Made by a program: the position numbers and the translations under genes
The notes under the pieces: generated by a model
The model's input: only the letters and a program-made list of their open reading frames with translations
The model's database searches: none
Told to the model about the DNA's origin: nothing
In this document: piece by piece, positions 35,610 through 45,420 of the stretch
How positions within the stretch are numbered: position 1 is the first letter of the stretch
Layout: the number at the start of each line of letters is the position of its first letter
Source: Stratiformator vulcanicus
GTDB lineage: Bacteria; Planctomycetota; Planctomycetia; Planctomycetales; Planctomycetaceae
Assembly: GCF_007744515.1 (NCBI RefSeq)
Contig: NZ_CP036268.1
Span: forward strand, 3,864,088-3,928,087
DNA length: 64,000 bases
Reading direction: 5' to 3'

Positions 35610-36061
35610 GTTCGTGCGGCCGCTCGGGCGCGTGTCCGTCCACTGAGGCGATTTAACGGGAAGTGTTTTTGCAGAAACCCGATCGAAGACGAACCATTCG
35701 AGCCGTCAACGAAAGGCACCCTGCCACGGCACCGCGAGGCTGCAAGAATGCGTGCTCCGCGGGAAAGCACCGAGTACTGGGTATTTCAGTGAGTCTAGTG
35801 ACGTAGGCAAAATTCGACAATATCGGTCCTGCGTCACCCATTCGAAGACCAGAGCGTCAGACTTCTCAGTCTCGAGGGATCAATTTGGCAGAATCGCTGC
35901 CGTTCCATTGCTCCGCCTTGAGTGCTGAAGTCGTGACGAAATCCATCGAGACTTCCCGACGGCACCCCGTGCTACGTTCAAAACCGACGGACCGTTGGCT
36001 GCGGTTCGGCAGCCGACAGAATCATCGGCCTCCAATTGAATTGACGCAGTTGCGCGATTAG
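35610..36061. other. Intergenic region upstream of the protease gene
   Basis: 452 bp between the protease start and the stop of the GGDEF-like gene. No gene, tRNA or repeat from the families above is visible. It presumably holds the promoter of the protease gene. Confidence 0.45.
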
Positions 36062-36979
36062 CTACGGCGTGGCGACCACCGGTCGACTGCCGTCGTGAAG
36101 GTGAACGAGGTTCCGACCGCGGCGTTCAGATCGCGTGAGCGCCTCAATCGCGCGATCGATCACAAGGCGGGCGTTCTCGCTTGGCCGACAGGGACCGTAG
36201 CCGAAACTGGCGGTCGCAAAGACTTCGGGACCTTCGGCCCCCGATCGAAACACGCAATGTCGGACGGAGTCTCGAATTGTCGCCACCCGTCCGGAGACTT
36301 TGTCTCGATCAAGACCGCCGAATAACACTGCCAAAGTCAGTCCATCGAATTCGAACACAACATCCTCGTCGCGGACCGAACGGATCACAGCGCGACTGAG
36401 CTGACCAAAGACGTATCGCACCCCGGCGTCGCCCAGCCGTTTCGCTAATGAATCGGCACGATCAAGCCTGACCAACAGCAGCCCGGCTTCGGCATTTGCC
36501 TCATCACAGGCTGAGACCAACAAGCCCAAGTTGAGGTCGAAGGTCTCCCGCGAGGGAAGTTCATCCCCGGCTGACTCCTCAAGCTGCCATTCGATTTCGA
36601 TCTCTCCCGGGGCGTCCGGTTCCGGCTCTGCCGGAGCTTCGGCACCGATACCCAGGCCGGTCGCGGCCCGCCCCATGGCCGAGATCAACTCGGTCCGCGC
36701 GGCCTCAAAGCGATCGACTTCCGGCGAACCGGCGAATAGATCGGCGTGCTTCGTCAACGCATCACACGCCGCCCGCGCAGAATCGAGCCGCTCAACCGCC
36801 AACTTGCAAAGGCGATTCAACTTCTGCGACGTTTTCAGCAACGCAGCCAACGGATCTCGCCGCCCCAGCAGATAGCCGAGGGAAAAACCGGTCGCGGCCG
36901 ACGTGAGCACCGCCACGCCGAGCGCCACGAGTGCGGCACCGGTTCCGATGTGTTGGAGATCGGCGAATACAACCGTCAC
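36062..36979 (-). CDS. Membrane-anchored degenerate GGDEF-domain protein
   Basis: 305 residues from a GTG at 36979 (MTVVFADLQHIGTGAALVAL); a TTG at 37045 would add 22 residues with no clear role. One membrane segment at about 10-32, a helical region, an acidic Pro-rich linker (APAEPEPDAPGEIEIEW), then a C-terminal domain laid out like a diguanylate cyclase: GLLLVRLDRADSLAKRLGDA, YVFGQLSRAVIRSVRDEDVV, FEFDGLTLAVLFGG, and ATASFGYGPCRPSENARLVI with DRAIEALTRSERRGRN. Where active enzymes read GG(D/E)EF it reads FDGLTL, so cyclase activity is unlikely. It may act as a binding or scaffolding module. Start choice is uncertain. Confidence 0.65.
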   Translation of the reverse strand: MTVVFADLQHIGTGAALVALGVAVLTSAATGFSLGYLLGRRDPLAALLKTSQKLNRLCKLAVERLDSARAACDALTKHADLFAGSPEVDRFEAARTELISAMGRAATGLGIGAEAPAEPEPDAPGEIEIEWQLEESAGDELPSRETFDLNLGLLVSACDEANAEAGLLLVRLDRADSLAKRLGDAGVRYVFGQLSRAVIRSVRDEDVVFEFDGLTLAVLFGGLDRDKVSGRVATIRDSVRHCVFRSGAEGPEVFATASFGYGPCRPSENARLVIDRAIEALTRSERRGRNLVHLHDGSRPVVATP

Positions 36980-37248
36980 GGGATTGCACGGACTTGGAGG
37001 TTTACTGTCGAGATATGGGAGGCGGTCGAGTCTTTCGCGACGCAACGCGCAGGCTCATCGCATCAGAAACCTAGCTCGGCAAACGGGCCGACGGGTACAC
37101 ATTGGCCCGACGAAAAGCTTCTTAGGAATTGCGGTCGCATCGATTGAACCGATCGCAGCATTATTGATGACTCGGACTCGGGCGCAGTTACCGGCACAAC
37201 TGGTCGGCTACGCCCGCGAATCGATGCAGTTCGCGATCGACGGGGGGC

Positions 37249-38601
37249 TTAGCGAAATTTCAGCCCGTCGGTGAATCGATTCTCGGTCTCCGCAAAGTCG
37301 GCCCCGGTCTTCTGATCGACCGAAAAGAGCAGGGCGACCTGCCGACCGTCCGGAGCCGTCAGCATAACGTAATTCCAGTTCATGGTCAGTTCGCCGACCG
37401 TACCCGTGGTAGGAACGCGAATCGCCTTCACGCCGTCGGGGCGGGTGTAGGTGGTCACCTCGCCGAGCGAGCCGAGCCGATCACCGAGTGCTTTTTGAAC
37501 GTCGATCACAAATTCATCGGGCGAGGTCTGCGTTCCCGATTCGACCTTTCGCACGCCAGAGATATTGCACTGGGCGTCGAGCGATCCGTCTCGCAGCAGT
37601 CGCACAATGACGACCCCGGACGCCGAATGAAATAACCGCCAGTCACGCTCGCAGCTCAGTCGCGCCTCGGACGGGACAGCCAGTTCAAGTTTCACCAAGT
37701 CGGCCGGAGGATTCAGCGGCACCTCGGCGGCAGGAGCCAATTCGACCGATTTCGAACGGTCTAGCAGAGACTGAGTGAGAGTCGCCTCGGTCGTGACACT
37801 CATTCCCGGTGAGACCGGCCCGATCTCACGCTTCTCCGTCCGCGTGATCACGGCGGACCGCACATATTGCCCGGTGAGATCGAAATCGAATTTGCCGTGC
37901 AAACGGACGTCGCACCCGGCTCCGCGGTCCGCTCCTTTGAGTCGGCCGGCGAAGATCACCTCCGCAATTCCGCCTTTCACGCCGCGGAGTCGGCAGCGGA
38001 CATTCCCTTCGAGAACCGCTTCGATCCCAACGAGACTCTGCGTCGCCCAAGGCTCGGGCGTCCAAGACTCGCCGGGCGCGACCTCCTCGCTGGGCAATAG
38101 GGCCAACAGCGCGAGCCCGTCGAGCGGGGTGCGGAGCAGATCGGCCTCACCATGGGTCAATCGGCCTTCGGGGCTGTATCCGAGAATTCCGTCCGCCCGC
38201 AACTGGGCCACGATCGGACGGCGGTTCTCCCGCAACGATGTCTTCGTCGACTTTTCGCCGACTTTGACCGTCGAAGCTGCTTGATCAAAGAGCCGATACG
38301 ACCGAAGCGAGAGCGCGTCCCGCCCGGTTCCGACAATGCGTCTTTCCCCATAACCGAACGTGGCGCTGAGGGTCATGGGCAGCGTGCCGTCATCCCCGCC
38401 GGCGGTTTGCAGATCACCGCTGATCTCAGTCTTGAGTTCGACCTGCCAGCAGCGGTCGTCGTTTTCGCGAAGTTCGAGGCGGACCGGCTTCGATGGTTGC
38501 GTCGGACCCTCGTCGCCGAGGCTCAAATTGGCGTTGCAACACGCCATCACAGCGATTGAAGCGAGAACGGCCGACCGGCCGAAGTTGAAGCGGAATGACA
38601 T
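37249..38601 (-). CDS. Secreted protein of unknown function
   Basis: 450 residues with a signal peptide (MSFRFNFGRSAVLASIAVMA then CCNANLSLGDE; the CC could be a lipobox, but its context is poor). The middle part (about 30-270) is strand-rich with repeated RxEKRE-type segments and acts like a DUF3108/YceI-type beta domain. The C-terminal part ends GELTMNWNYVMLTAPDGRQV then ALLFSVDQKTGADF, similar in outline to PsbP/DcrB-like domains. No catalytic motif was found. It stands alone upstream of the translation cluster on the opposite strand. Confidence 0.6.
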   Translation of the reverse strand: MSFRFNFGRSAVLASIAVMACCNANLSLGDEGPTQPSKPVRLELRENDDRCWQVELKTEISGDLQTAGGDDGTLPMTLSATFGYGERRIVGTGRDALSLRSYRLFDQAASTVKVGEKSTKTSLRENRRPIVAQLRADGILGYSPEGRLTHGEADLLRTPLDGLALLALLPSEEVAPGESWTPEPWATQSLVGIEAVLEGNVRCRLRGVKGGIAEVIFAGRLKGADRGAGCDVRLHGKFDFDLTGQYVRSAVITRTEKREIGPVSPGMSVTTEATLTQSLLDRSKSVELAPAAEVPLNPPADLVKLELAVPSEARLSCERDWRLFHSASGVVIVRLLRDGSLDAQCNISGVRKVESGTQTSPDEFVIDVQKALGDRLGSLGEVTTYTRPDGVKAIRVPTTGTVGELTMNWNYVMLTAPDGRQVALLFSVDQKTGADFAETENRFTDGLKFR

Positions 38602-38982
38602 CGAACTTCCCCTATCTTATTGCGTCCGATCAGGTTCGCTAATCGCGCCCGCTGCCGATGTAAAATTGCAACGGAGGCGAGGTATAGCGAAATACATACC
38701 GGTACGGCAGACGGATTTTCGATTCGCCCGTCCCCGTTTCGAAACCGCGCCGAAGTCGATACCGGGTATCAAATCTGCGATCGACTGCTTCTTGACGTAT
38801 TGACGGAACCTCGATACACAAAGAGAATTGTGTCGATGCGTTCGTCGGACGCTCGACCGCGGCGCTCGCGGTACCATTATCGCGACGGACGGGCTGACTG
38901 TTTTTCAAATTCGGATTTTTCCGCAGAGCCGATGTCGGCTCCCCGGGTGATCCGTTCCTGTTTCGAGGGCGAATGAGGCTGG
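38602..38982. other. Leader region of the infC cluster
   Basis: 381 bp between divergent genes. It must hold the infC promoter and possibly a long 5' leader. In several bacteria this operon is autoregulated by L20 or IF-3. I looked for an L20-binding fold and could not identify one. No gene is supported. Confidence 0.45.
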
Positions 38983-39510
38983 ATGTCGAAAGGTACTCAA
39001 GAGAATCAAGGACAACGACTGAACGATCAAATCCGGATCACGCCGGTGCGGGTGGTCGATCAGGATGGCGAAATGCTTGGCGTGATCCCGACTGAAGACG
39101 CACTGCAGCGTGCTCAGGATGCGGGACTCGATCTGGTCGAGGTCGCTCCTGCGGAGCGGCCGCCGGTTTGCCGAATCATGGATTTCGGCAAATTCAAGTA
39201 TCAGCAAAAGAAGCGGCTCCAAAAAGGTAAGACCACCCATCACGGTCAGATCAAAGAGATTCGGCTCCGTCCGAAGACCGGTCAGGCCGACATCGATGTC
39301 CGCTTGAAGCGGGCGGTCAAATTTTTGGAAGATCGCGACAAAGTCAAAATCACGATTATGTTCCGCGGGCGCGAAAACGCGCACCACGACCTTGGTCGCG
39401 ATATTCTGCTCGGGCTGATCGAGCAGCTCAATACCGTCGCAAAGGTCGAGAAGCCGCCGGGGATGGAAGGCGGTCGAATGATGTCGACCGTACTCGCCCC
39501 GAAGAATTAG
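38983..39510 (+). CDS. infC: Translation initiation factor IF-3
   Basis: 175 residues. IF-3 binds the 30S subunit, blocks premature 50S joining and proofreads the start codon. N-domain: [60 protein letters not shown] (family signature). C-domain: [20 protein letters not shown] and [20 protein letters not shown]. The start is ATG at 38983, not the AUU used for autoregulation in enterobacteria. It is the first gene of infC-rpmI-rplT-pheS; about 200 bp separate it from rpmI. Confidence 0.97.
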   Translation: MSKGTQENQGQRLNDQIRITPVRVVDQDGEMLGVIPTEDALQRAQDAGLDLVEVAPAERPPVCRIMDFGKFKYQQKKRLQKGKTTHHGQIKEIRLRPKTGQADIDVRLKRAVKFLEDRDKVKITIMFRGRENAHHDLGRDILLGLIEQLNTVAKVEKPPGMEGGRMMSTVLAPKN

Positions 39511-39708
39511 ACTCACTATCAGCGGTAGCAGGGCCATTGGAATCGCGGTTTGACGCGACCGACGGCGTTATAACGATCAGACGAACGAATTTTTGGGCGC
39601 GGCTCGCTGGCATCAATGCCGTGGGTACCGATATACTTCTCGCCCTTCCTTCCGGAAATACTGAGAGAAAGCGTTCCCGCCCTTGTGGCAGGATCGATTG
39701 CAATACCG

Positions 39709-39909
39709 ATGCACAAGCGCAAAACCCACAAAGGCATGAAGAAGCGGTTCAAGGTGACCGCTTCGGGCAAGCTCAAACACCGCTCGGCGAACCGCCACCA
39801 CCGCATGGGTAAGAAGGCGGGCGAGCGGAAGTTGCGGCTGCGCCATGGCGAAGTCGTGAGCGGCCCGATCGCCAAGAAGATCGTCGAAGCCCTTCAACCG
39901 GGCATGTAG
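39709..39909 (+). CDS. rpmI: 50S ribosomal protein L35
   Basis: 66 residues from the ATG at 39709 ([20 protein letters not shown]). The frame stays open 93 bp upstream, but that part has no L35 similarity. The typical basic blocks [20 protein letters not shown] and a C-terminal helix ending EALQPGM are present. Second gene of the infC cluster. Confidence 0.96.
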   Translation: MHKRKTHKGMKKRFKVTASGKLKHRSANRHHRMGKKAGERKLRLRHGEVVSGPIAKKIVEALQPGM

Positions 39910-39980
39910 GTTCATCTCCGACCCGAGGATTGCTCCGGGTCGCGTAAATTCATTTTGAGATTCTGGAATCGAGTAGCGTT

Positions 39981-40343
39981 ATGCGTGTTCGGATCGGCAA
40001 AGCACGCCGCCAAAAGAAGAAGCGGCTGTTCAACGAAGCCAAGGGTAACCGCGGCGGACGCTCGAAATTGCTGCGCACCGTCAAAGAGACGGTCATCCGT
40101 TCCCGCGCTTTCGCCTACCGCGACCGCAAGGTCCGCAAGCGAGATTTCCGTCGGCTCTGGATCACCCGCATCACCGCCGCAGTCCGCATGCGGGGTATGA
40201 GCTACTCGCAGTTCATCTACGGCTTGAAGAAGGCCGAAATCGAACTCGACCGCAAGAGCCTCAGCGAGTTGGCGATCAACAATCCGGCGATCTTCGACGA
40301 GATCGTGGAGATCGTTCGCTCTGCCGCTAAGCAGGCGGCGTAA
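39981..40343 (+). CDS. rplT: 50S ribosomal protein L20
   Basis: 120 residues, the family length. [20 protein letters not shown] begins the long basic N-terminal extension that threads into 23S rRNA; the globular domain has [20 protein letters not shown] and [18 protein letters not shown]20 is essential for early 50S assembly and often represses its own operon. It is 71 bp downstream of rpmI and 36 bp upstream of pheS. Confidence 0.97.
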   Translation: MRVRIGKARRQKKKRLFNEAKGNRGGRSKLLRTVKETVIRSRAFAYRDRKVRKRDFRRLWITRITAAVRMRGMSYSQFIYGLKKAEIELDRKSLSELAINNPAIFDEIVEIVRSAAKQAA

Positions 40344-40379
40344 TTCCCGCCGAGGCAGGAGCCTTTCGCGGAGACGGCG

Positions 40380-41381
40380 ATGGACATTGCGGCTTCCTTC
40401 GATGAATACGAGCAGGCCGCACTGGCGGCCATCGCCGGCGCCTCGTCCACCGACGAGCTCGAGGCGGCGCGTGTCGAATTCCTCGGTAAGAAAAAAGGCC
40501 GGCTCAAAGACCTGCAATCGGTGCTCGGCAAAGTCGCCCCCGAAGACCGGCCAGCCGTTGGCAAGCAGTTCAACGAGGTCAAGCAGCGAGTCAGCGGGCA
40601 GCTCGAAGCCCGCAAGGTTGAACTCGCAAAGCCTGCTGCGGAGGTCGAAGGCCTCGACGTCACGCTGCCGGGAAATCGATTATCGCGCGGCTCGCTGCAC
40701 CCGCTCACGCAGACGATCGAAGAATTCAAAGAGATCATGACCCGGCTCGGGTTCTCGGTGGTCGAAGGACCCGAACTCGAAGACGAGCAGCACAACTTCG
40801 TCGCCCTGAATATCCCGCCGGAGCACCCGGCCCGTGACCCGCTCGACAACTTCTATCTGGCGACCGCCGAAGCCGCCGCCGGCGGGCAGACGCTGCTTCG
40901 CAGTCAGACCTCGACGGTGCAGATCCGCACGATGGAGCACACGCCGCCTCCGGTGCGGATCGTCTCGATCGGCCGCGTCTATCGACCGGACGAACACGAT
41001 GACACCCACCTGAGCATGTTTCACCAAATGGAAGGGTTAATGGTCGGGGAGAGCGTCACGATGGCGCAGCTCAAGACCGTCCTCTCCAAATTCGCCGATG
41101 CTTACCTCGGCGGCGACGTCGCCGTCCGCTTCCGACCATCCTTCTTTCCTTTCACCGAGCCGTCGGTCGAAGTCGACATGTACTGGGACGGCCAGTGGAT
41201 TGAGATCGGCGGCGCCGGCGTCGTCGATCCAAACGTCATGAGAGCGGTCGGGTACGACCCCGAAGCCGTCACCGGTTTCGCCTTCGGCCTGGGCGTCGAG
41301 CGCTTCGCCATGCGACGCTACAACGTCTCCGACATCCGCCAGTTCGTCAAAAACGACCTGCGATTCCTCGGCCAGTTTTAG
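40380..41381 (+). CDS. pheS: Phenylalanyl-tRNA synthetase alpha subunit
   Basis: 333 residues. PheS carries the class II catalytic core of the alpha2beta2 enzyme that charges tRNA-Phe. N-terminal coiled coil (about 1-90), then motif 1 region [20 protein letters not shown], motif 2 [20 protein letters not shown] with HQMEG, the phenylalanine pocket [18 protein letters not shown], and motif 3 [20 protein letters not shown]. pheT, usually next, does not follow; a repeat island and an oxyR-like gene on the other strand come instead. The beta subunit must be elsewhere. Confidence 0.96.
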   Translation: MDIAASFDEYEQAALAAIAGASSTDELEAARVEFLGKKKGRLKDLQSVLGKVAPEDRPAVGKQFNEVKQRVSGQLEARKVELAKPAAEVEGLDVTLPGNRLSRGSLHPLTQTIEEFKEIMTRLGFSVVEGPELEDEQHNFVALNIPPEHPARDPLDNFYLATAEAAAGGQTLLRSQTSTVQIRTMEHTPPPVRIVSIGRVYRPDEHDDTHLSMFHQMEGLMVGESVTMAQLKTVLSKFADAYLGGDVAVRFRPSFFPFTEPSVEVDMYWDGQWIEIGGAGVVDPNVMRAVGYDPEAVTGFAFGLGVERFAMRRYNVSDIRQFVKNDLRFLGQF

Positions 41382-41443
41382 GGCGCGGGAAGGGCGAGAC
41401 GGGCGAAGAGGAGAGGTGAAGGAGCGGGTGCATTAGGGTAACG

Positions 41444-41477
41444 CGGGTAGCCCGGCCTTTCATGGCCGGGCTACCCG
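41444..41477. terminator. Hairpin F: 14-bp stem downstream of pheS
   Basis: CGGGTAGCCCGGCC, loop TTTCAT, GGCCGGGCTACCCG: a perfect 14-bp stem followed by GTTTAAG. Its position 63 bp after the pheS stop fits the operon terminator. An inverted, slightly decayed copy with the complementary loop is at 41918-41946, so it is also a repeat. Confidence 0.7.
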
Positions 41478-41482
41478 TTTAA

Positions 41483-41907
41483 GAGTGGCCCGGACATCGT
41501 CCGGGTCGCGAAGCGACAAGAGCACTCAGGCAGAGATGTCCTTACCAGTCCGGCGTCCAATGTTAATTGTGGCCGGCAACTGAATGCTCTGGCGGCTGCG
41601 CCGCACGGACGTTGTCCGTGCCACTCGGGATTTATTAATTGCACTCCCGTCGTCGGCCTTCAACGATCTCATATTGTTCTCAAACAGTAAATCAAAGTGT
41701 GGCCCGGACAACGTCCGGGTCGCGCAGCGACAAGAGCATCTGGGCAGAGATGTCCCTACCAGTCCGGCGTCCAATGTTAATTATGGCCGGTAGCTGAATA
41801 CTCTGGCGGCTGCGCCGCACGGACGTTGTCCGTGCCACTCGAAATTCATTAATTTCACTCTCGCAGTCGGCCTCCAACTCTCTCTTAATGTTCTCGAACG
41901 GCATCTT
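41483..41907. repeat. Tandem duplication of a family D inverted-repeat unit
   Basis: Unit 1 (41483-41695) and unit 2 (41696-41907) match along their whole length with scattered substitutions. Each begins with AGTGGCCCGGACAACGTCCG-type sequence and, after about 100 nt, contains the inverse GGCGGCTGCGCCGCACGGAC followed by GTTGTCCGTGCCACTC. Each is thus a REP-like doublet that can fold back. A single half-unit is at 29491-29533. Confidence 0.82.
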
Positions 41908-41917
41908 GTGCCTGTCG

Positions 41918-41946
41918 GCACCCGGCCATGAAAGGCCGGGCTACCC
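41918..41946. repeat. Hairpin F, inverted copy
   Basis: GGCACCCGGCCATGAAAGGC then CGGGCTACCC. The loop ATGAAA is the complement of the loop of the copy at 41444, so the two flank the tandem D units in opposite orientation. The left arm has decayed. Confidence 0.7.
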
Positions 41947-42195
41947 AAGTCTTGCTGGTAGCTGACAGCCGATAGCTGACAGCTCTTAAAAAAAAACGGA
42001 CGCGCGCCCGGCAGTTTTGCCGCGGCAACATCCGCCGCATGGGGATAACGCAGTCAGATGACTGCTCCCACCGGCGGGGCGAACAGAGGCGGTGCGCACC
42101 GTGTGTTCCTCCAACCATGGAAAGATGGTTGCGCAGCTCTACAAAATATTGCCTGACGCGTAACAACCACAGCCCGATGGTTGTTGTCTCAAAAA

Positions 42196-43098
42196 TTAAC
42201 CGTCGCCATGTCGGGTCGCCTTCTCAGCTGCATACACCCGCAGCCGGTCCTTAAAGGCCTCCAGCAGTCGGCTTTGAAATCGATAGGGGTTCCAGACCGC
42301 CGCAATCGTTCGGGTCGGCTTCTTTCCGCTGAGCGAGCGGTAAACACGACGTCCGCTCCCATCAACATCGCGGGCCATCGCCGGGATCATCGAAATGCCG
42401 TGCGACAGCGCGACCAGCTCTTGCACCATCGCCAATTGGCTGGTCCGCTCGACCGAGACGGGATGAAAATTCCGATTTCGGCAGAACGAGACGATGTTGT
42501 CCGACAGGCAGTGCGCTTCGTCGAGAAGCACGAAGGGAAGCGGTTCAATATCGGTCAGGCGAATACTTGTCTTCTGAATTAAGTCATGACCGGGCGGCAG
42601 GACCAGAAAGAGTTCTTCGGCAAACAATTCTTCGATTTCGATGTACTTAGCCGGGAAGGGTAAGGCGACGACGGCCAAATCGACTTCTCCCTGTGTGATC
42701 GCTTTAAGAAGTAAGTCAGTCGTCTGCTCACGAACGATCACTGAGGCCCCCGGAAATTCTTCCGCGAACCGGCCGAGTAATTCCGGCAAGAAATAGGGCG
42801 CGATCGTCGGAATGGCCCCGATCCGAATTCGACCACTGCGCCCGTCGTCGGAGATTTCAGCTTTCGTCTCATCGACTAACGTTAATACCTGCCGGGCCCT
42901 TGACTGCAAAAGTTGCCCCGCATCGGTCAGCGTCACTGCTCGGGCTCGGCGATCAAAAAGCGGTTGGCCAAGTTCTTCCTCGAGCTTTTGAATCGATCGG
43001 CTCAGAGCCGGCTGCGAGATGCCGAGTTCAGCCGCGGTCCTCGTGAAGTTCTCCCTCGTCGACAAGGCCAAGAAATAGCGAAGTTGATCAAATTCCAT
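42196..43098 (-). CDS. oxyR: OxyR-like LysR-family regulator
   Basis: 300 residues from the ATG at 43098 ([20 protein letters not shown]); an upstream start at 43116 would add six residues. LysR winged HTH at about 1-60 ([20 protein letters not shown]), linker helix, then the two-lobed effector domain (about 90-300). The redox pair of OxyR is present with exact spacing: [13 protein letters not shown] places Cys197 and Cys206, as Cys199 and Cys208 in the E. coli protein. In OxyR peroxide oxidises these to a disulfide and switches on catalase and peroxiredoxin genes. No such gene is adjacent: the nearest gene, a sulfatase, is divergent across 240 bp. Regulation of distant targets is likely. Confidence 0.82.
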   Translation of the reverse strand: MEFDQLRYFLALSTRENFTRTAAELGISQPALSRSIQKLEEELGQPLFDRRARAVTLTDAGQLLQSRARQVLTLVDETKAEISDDGRSGRIRIGAIPTIAPYFLPELLGRFAEEFPGASVIVREQTTDLLLKAITQGEVDLAVVALPFPAKYIEIEELFAEELFLVLPPGHDLIQKTSIRLTDIEPLPFVLLDEAHCLSDNIVSFCRNRNFHPVSVERTSQLAMVQELVALSHGISMIPAMARDVDGSGRRVYRSLSGKKPTRTIAAVWNPYRFQSRLLEAFKDRLRVYAAEKATRHGDG

Positions 43099-43339
43099 GC
43101 TTCCACTCGCCCACACCTATGCATGCAAAACATTCGGCACACTATATGAATGCACTGGAGATATCGAGCACCGATGGCATAATGATTGATCGAACGACTA
43201 AACTTACTTGCCAAGATGTACGCAGAGAAATACTGATCAGATCAGACTTCGCACGATTTCAAGTCGGCCCGACGGCTATTATGACCCGGCTTCCTCATGA
43301 AGATTTCTTACCTCGCGCCACAAACAAGATCGCTCGCCC

Positions 43340-44737
43340 ATGTTTCGATCGCTTTGCCTAATTGCCGCTTTGGCCGTGATGCTTCCGCTTCCCGTCGACG
43401 CGGCCGATCCCAAGCCCAACTTTGTGATCATCTTCGCCGATGACCAAGGTTATGGCGACCTCGGTTGTTTTGGTTCCGAGACGATTCAGACGCCGAACAT
43501 CGATCGCATGGCTGATGAAGGCCGCCGCTTCACCAGCTTTATGGTCGCCTCGCCGGTCTGCACGCCGTCCCGCGCGGCACTGCTGACCGGCTGCTATCCA
43601 AAGCGAGTCGGGATGCACCGACACGTGCTGTTCCCACATTCCGCGAAGGGGCTGCATCCCGATGAATACACAATCGCGGACCATCTCAGCGGGCTCGGTT
43701 ACGCCACAGCCTGCTTCGGAAAGTGGCATTTGGGCCATCACCCCGAAACGCTGCCGCAGCAGAACGGGTTCGATACGTATCTCGGCATTCCTTATTCGAA
43801 TGACATGAATCATCCGGACAATAAAGGGAAGCCGAAATTAAGTTCGGATGAACTGTGGCGAAATCAGTCGACTGCCGTCACGAAATGGAACACGCCCTTA
43901 ATGCGTAATGAAGAAATCGTCGAACTGCCGGTCGACCAGCGGACCGTCACGCGGCGTTATACCGACGAAGCAATCGACTTCATTACCAAGAATATAGATC
44001 GACCGTTCTTCGTTTATCTCCCGCACACCATGCCGCACATCCCGCTCTACGTCCCCGAGGACGTCTACGATCCCGACCCGCAGAACGCTTACAAGTGTGT
44101 CATTGAGCATATCGACCAAGAGGTAGGCCGATTGATGAGCCAACTGCGCGATCTCAGTTTGTCGGACAACACCTATGTCATTTACACGTCGGACAACGGC
44201 CCTTGGCTTCAGTTTAAAAATCACGGCGGATCGGCCGGACCGTTAAGGGCGGGGAAGGGGACCACCTTCGAAGGGGGTCAACGGGTTCCTTGCATCATGT
44301 GGGGACCGTCTCGAATTCCGGCCGGCACAGTCTGCGATGAACTGGTCACGACAATGGATCTGCTGCCGACGATCGCTGCGCTAACCGATTCCACGCTGCC
44401 CGAGGAGAATAAAATTGACGGCCTCGACGTTTCGGAAACTCTTTTTTCGGATTCAGCAAGTCCGCGGACGGAGTTCGTCCATTATTCGTCCCGTGGAAAT
44501 ATCGAAGGCCTCCGGCAGGGCGACTGGAAACTTCTCATCAAGCCCGCTAAGGGCAAACAGAACTCGCTGAAGTCACCGAACGTGATGCTGTTCAACCTGT
44601 CCGAAGATATCGGCGAGCAGCACAATCTCGTCGCCGATCACCCGGACATCGTCGCCCGGCTAAAAAAGCGAATGCGCGAGCTCGATACCGAAATCGAAAC
44701 CAACGCCCGCGAACCCTGGCGCCTGCGGTCACCTTAA
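43340..44737 (+). CDS. Secreted formylglycine-dependent sulfatase
   Basis: 465 residues with a signal peptide (MFRSLCLIAALAVMLPLPVD, then AADPKP). The sulfatase signature is VASPVCTPSRAALLTG: Cys74 in C-x-P-S-R is converted to formylglycine by the maturase. Metal-site residues IIFADDQGYGDLG and the later YTSDNGPWLQF, and the second signature GKWHLGHHPETLPQQNGFD, are all present. It cleaves sulfate esters, probably of sulfated polysaccharides, outside the cytoplasm; planctomycetes carry many. It is divergent from the oxyR-like gene. The substrate is unknown. The ATG start gives a clean signal peptide. Confidence 0.93.
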   Translation: MFRSLCLIAALAVMLPLPVDAADPKPNFVIIFADDQGYGDLGCFGSETIQTPNIDRMADEGRRFTSFMVASPVCTPSRAALLTGCYPKRVGMHRHVLFPHSAKGLHPDEYTIADHLSGLGYATACFGKWHLGHHPETLPQQNGFDTYLGIPYSNDMNHPDNKGKPKLSSDELWRNQSTAVTKWNTPLMRNEEIVELPVDQRTVTRRYTDEAIDFITKNIDRPFFVYLPHTMPHIPLYVPEDVYDPDPQNAYKCVIEHIDQEVGRLMSQLRDLSLSDNTYVIYTSDNGPWLQFKNHGGSAGPLRAGKGTTFEGGQRVPCIMWGPSRIPAGTVCDELVTTMDLLPTIAALTDSTLPEENKIDGLDVSETLFSDSASPRTEFVHYSSRGNIEGLRQGDWKLLIKPAKGKQNSLKSPNVMLFNLSEDIGEQHNLVADHPDIVARLKKRMRELDTEIETNAREPWRLRSP

Positions 44738-44916
44738 TTGGCATTTCAACTGCAGAGCCATAAACCCGCGAAGGCATCTATTACTAATTCGTTTCGAACG
44801 CACCAAGCGGAGACCTCAGTAACCGGTCACCGCGATGTATCGAGGCGGAGGTTTGGATCGTACTCGAGTCCGTTTGGCGGGAGATCGGGCACCGGTGAGG
44901 CTCTGGATTCCGAACG

Positions 44917-45288
44917 CTATAGACTCTCTGCGAGCGATTTCGCCTTAGAAAGCAAATTGAGCACATTTGGCCCCGGCTTCTCGATGGCTTCAATGTCGCG
45001 CCCGACCGCCTCCAACTGATCGATCTGCTGCTTGGAGCGATCGCTCAGTTTCGGATGCGAGTCATACACGAGTTGAAACCCGGTATCGGTATTATCCCAC
45101 GCCCCTTGAGCATCGCTTTGGTACTGTTGCACATAGTCAAGTACCTGCTGCTTGGTCGCTGCCAAGTATTGTTCGGCCGTATCAAAAGTGGGCGTAACCG
45201 GAACCTTCGAGGTGTCATAGGGGTCGGGACTTCCGTCGCAACCCATGGTTCCGCAACTGATGACGGAAAGAAGCAATAAACAAACCAT
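44917..45288 (-). CDS. Small lipoprotein linked to DUF1559 genes
   Basis: 123 residues from the ATG at 45288 (MVCLLLLSVISCGTMGCDGS, lipobox GTMGC with Cys near residue 17). The frame extends to 45375 but that part is basic and hides the signal. The mature part is mainly helical (AEQYLAATKQQVLDYVQQYQ; LEAVGRDIEAIEKPGPN). It lies about 130 bp downstream of the DUF1559 gene on the same strand, an arrangement common in planctomycetes. Function unknown. Confidence 0.65.
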   Translation of the reverse strand: MVCLLLLSVISCGTMGCDGSPDPYDTSKVPVTPTFDTAEQYLAATKQQVLDYVQQYQSDAQGAWDNTDTGFQLVYDSHPKLSDRSKQQIDQLEAVGRDIEAIEKPGPNVLNLLSKAKSLAESL

Positions 45289-45420
45289 TCTCACAGCGAC
45301 TTGTCTCCGGCGTCTTTGGAACGAAGTGGGCGAAGCGAATATACGCGTGCGTATCTCCAAAAGAAATGAGGACACCCGACTCGATGTCGAGCGTCCTCGT
45401 TGAGTTTCGAACGAGTGGGC

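Larger units (their letters stand above)
41382..42195. other. Repeat island between pheS and oxyR-like gene
   Basis: About 810 bp without a gene. Layout: a purine-rich microrepeat (41388-41425), hairpin F (41444-41477), two 212-bp tandem units of family D (41483-41695 and 41696-41907), an inverted copy of F (41918-41946), a GCTGACAGC / GATAGCTGACAGCTC doublet with an A-run (about 41956-41997), and 200 bp of unremarkable sequence. Confidence 0.7.

Noticed and set aside
39511-39708. Possible L20-binding leader between infC and rpmI
   Set aside because: No fold matching known L20 leaders could be recognised by eye; a covariance search would be needed.
41444-41946. Possible CRISPR array from repeated units
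   Set aside because: Repeats are long, palindromic and tandem without unique spacers of even size, and no cas genes are present.
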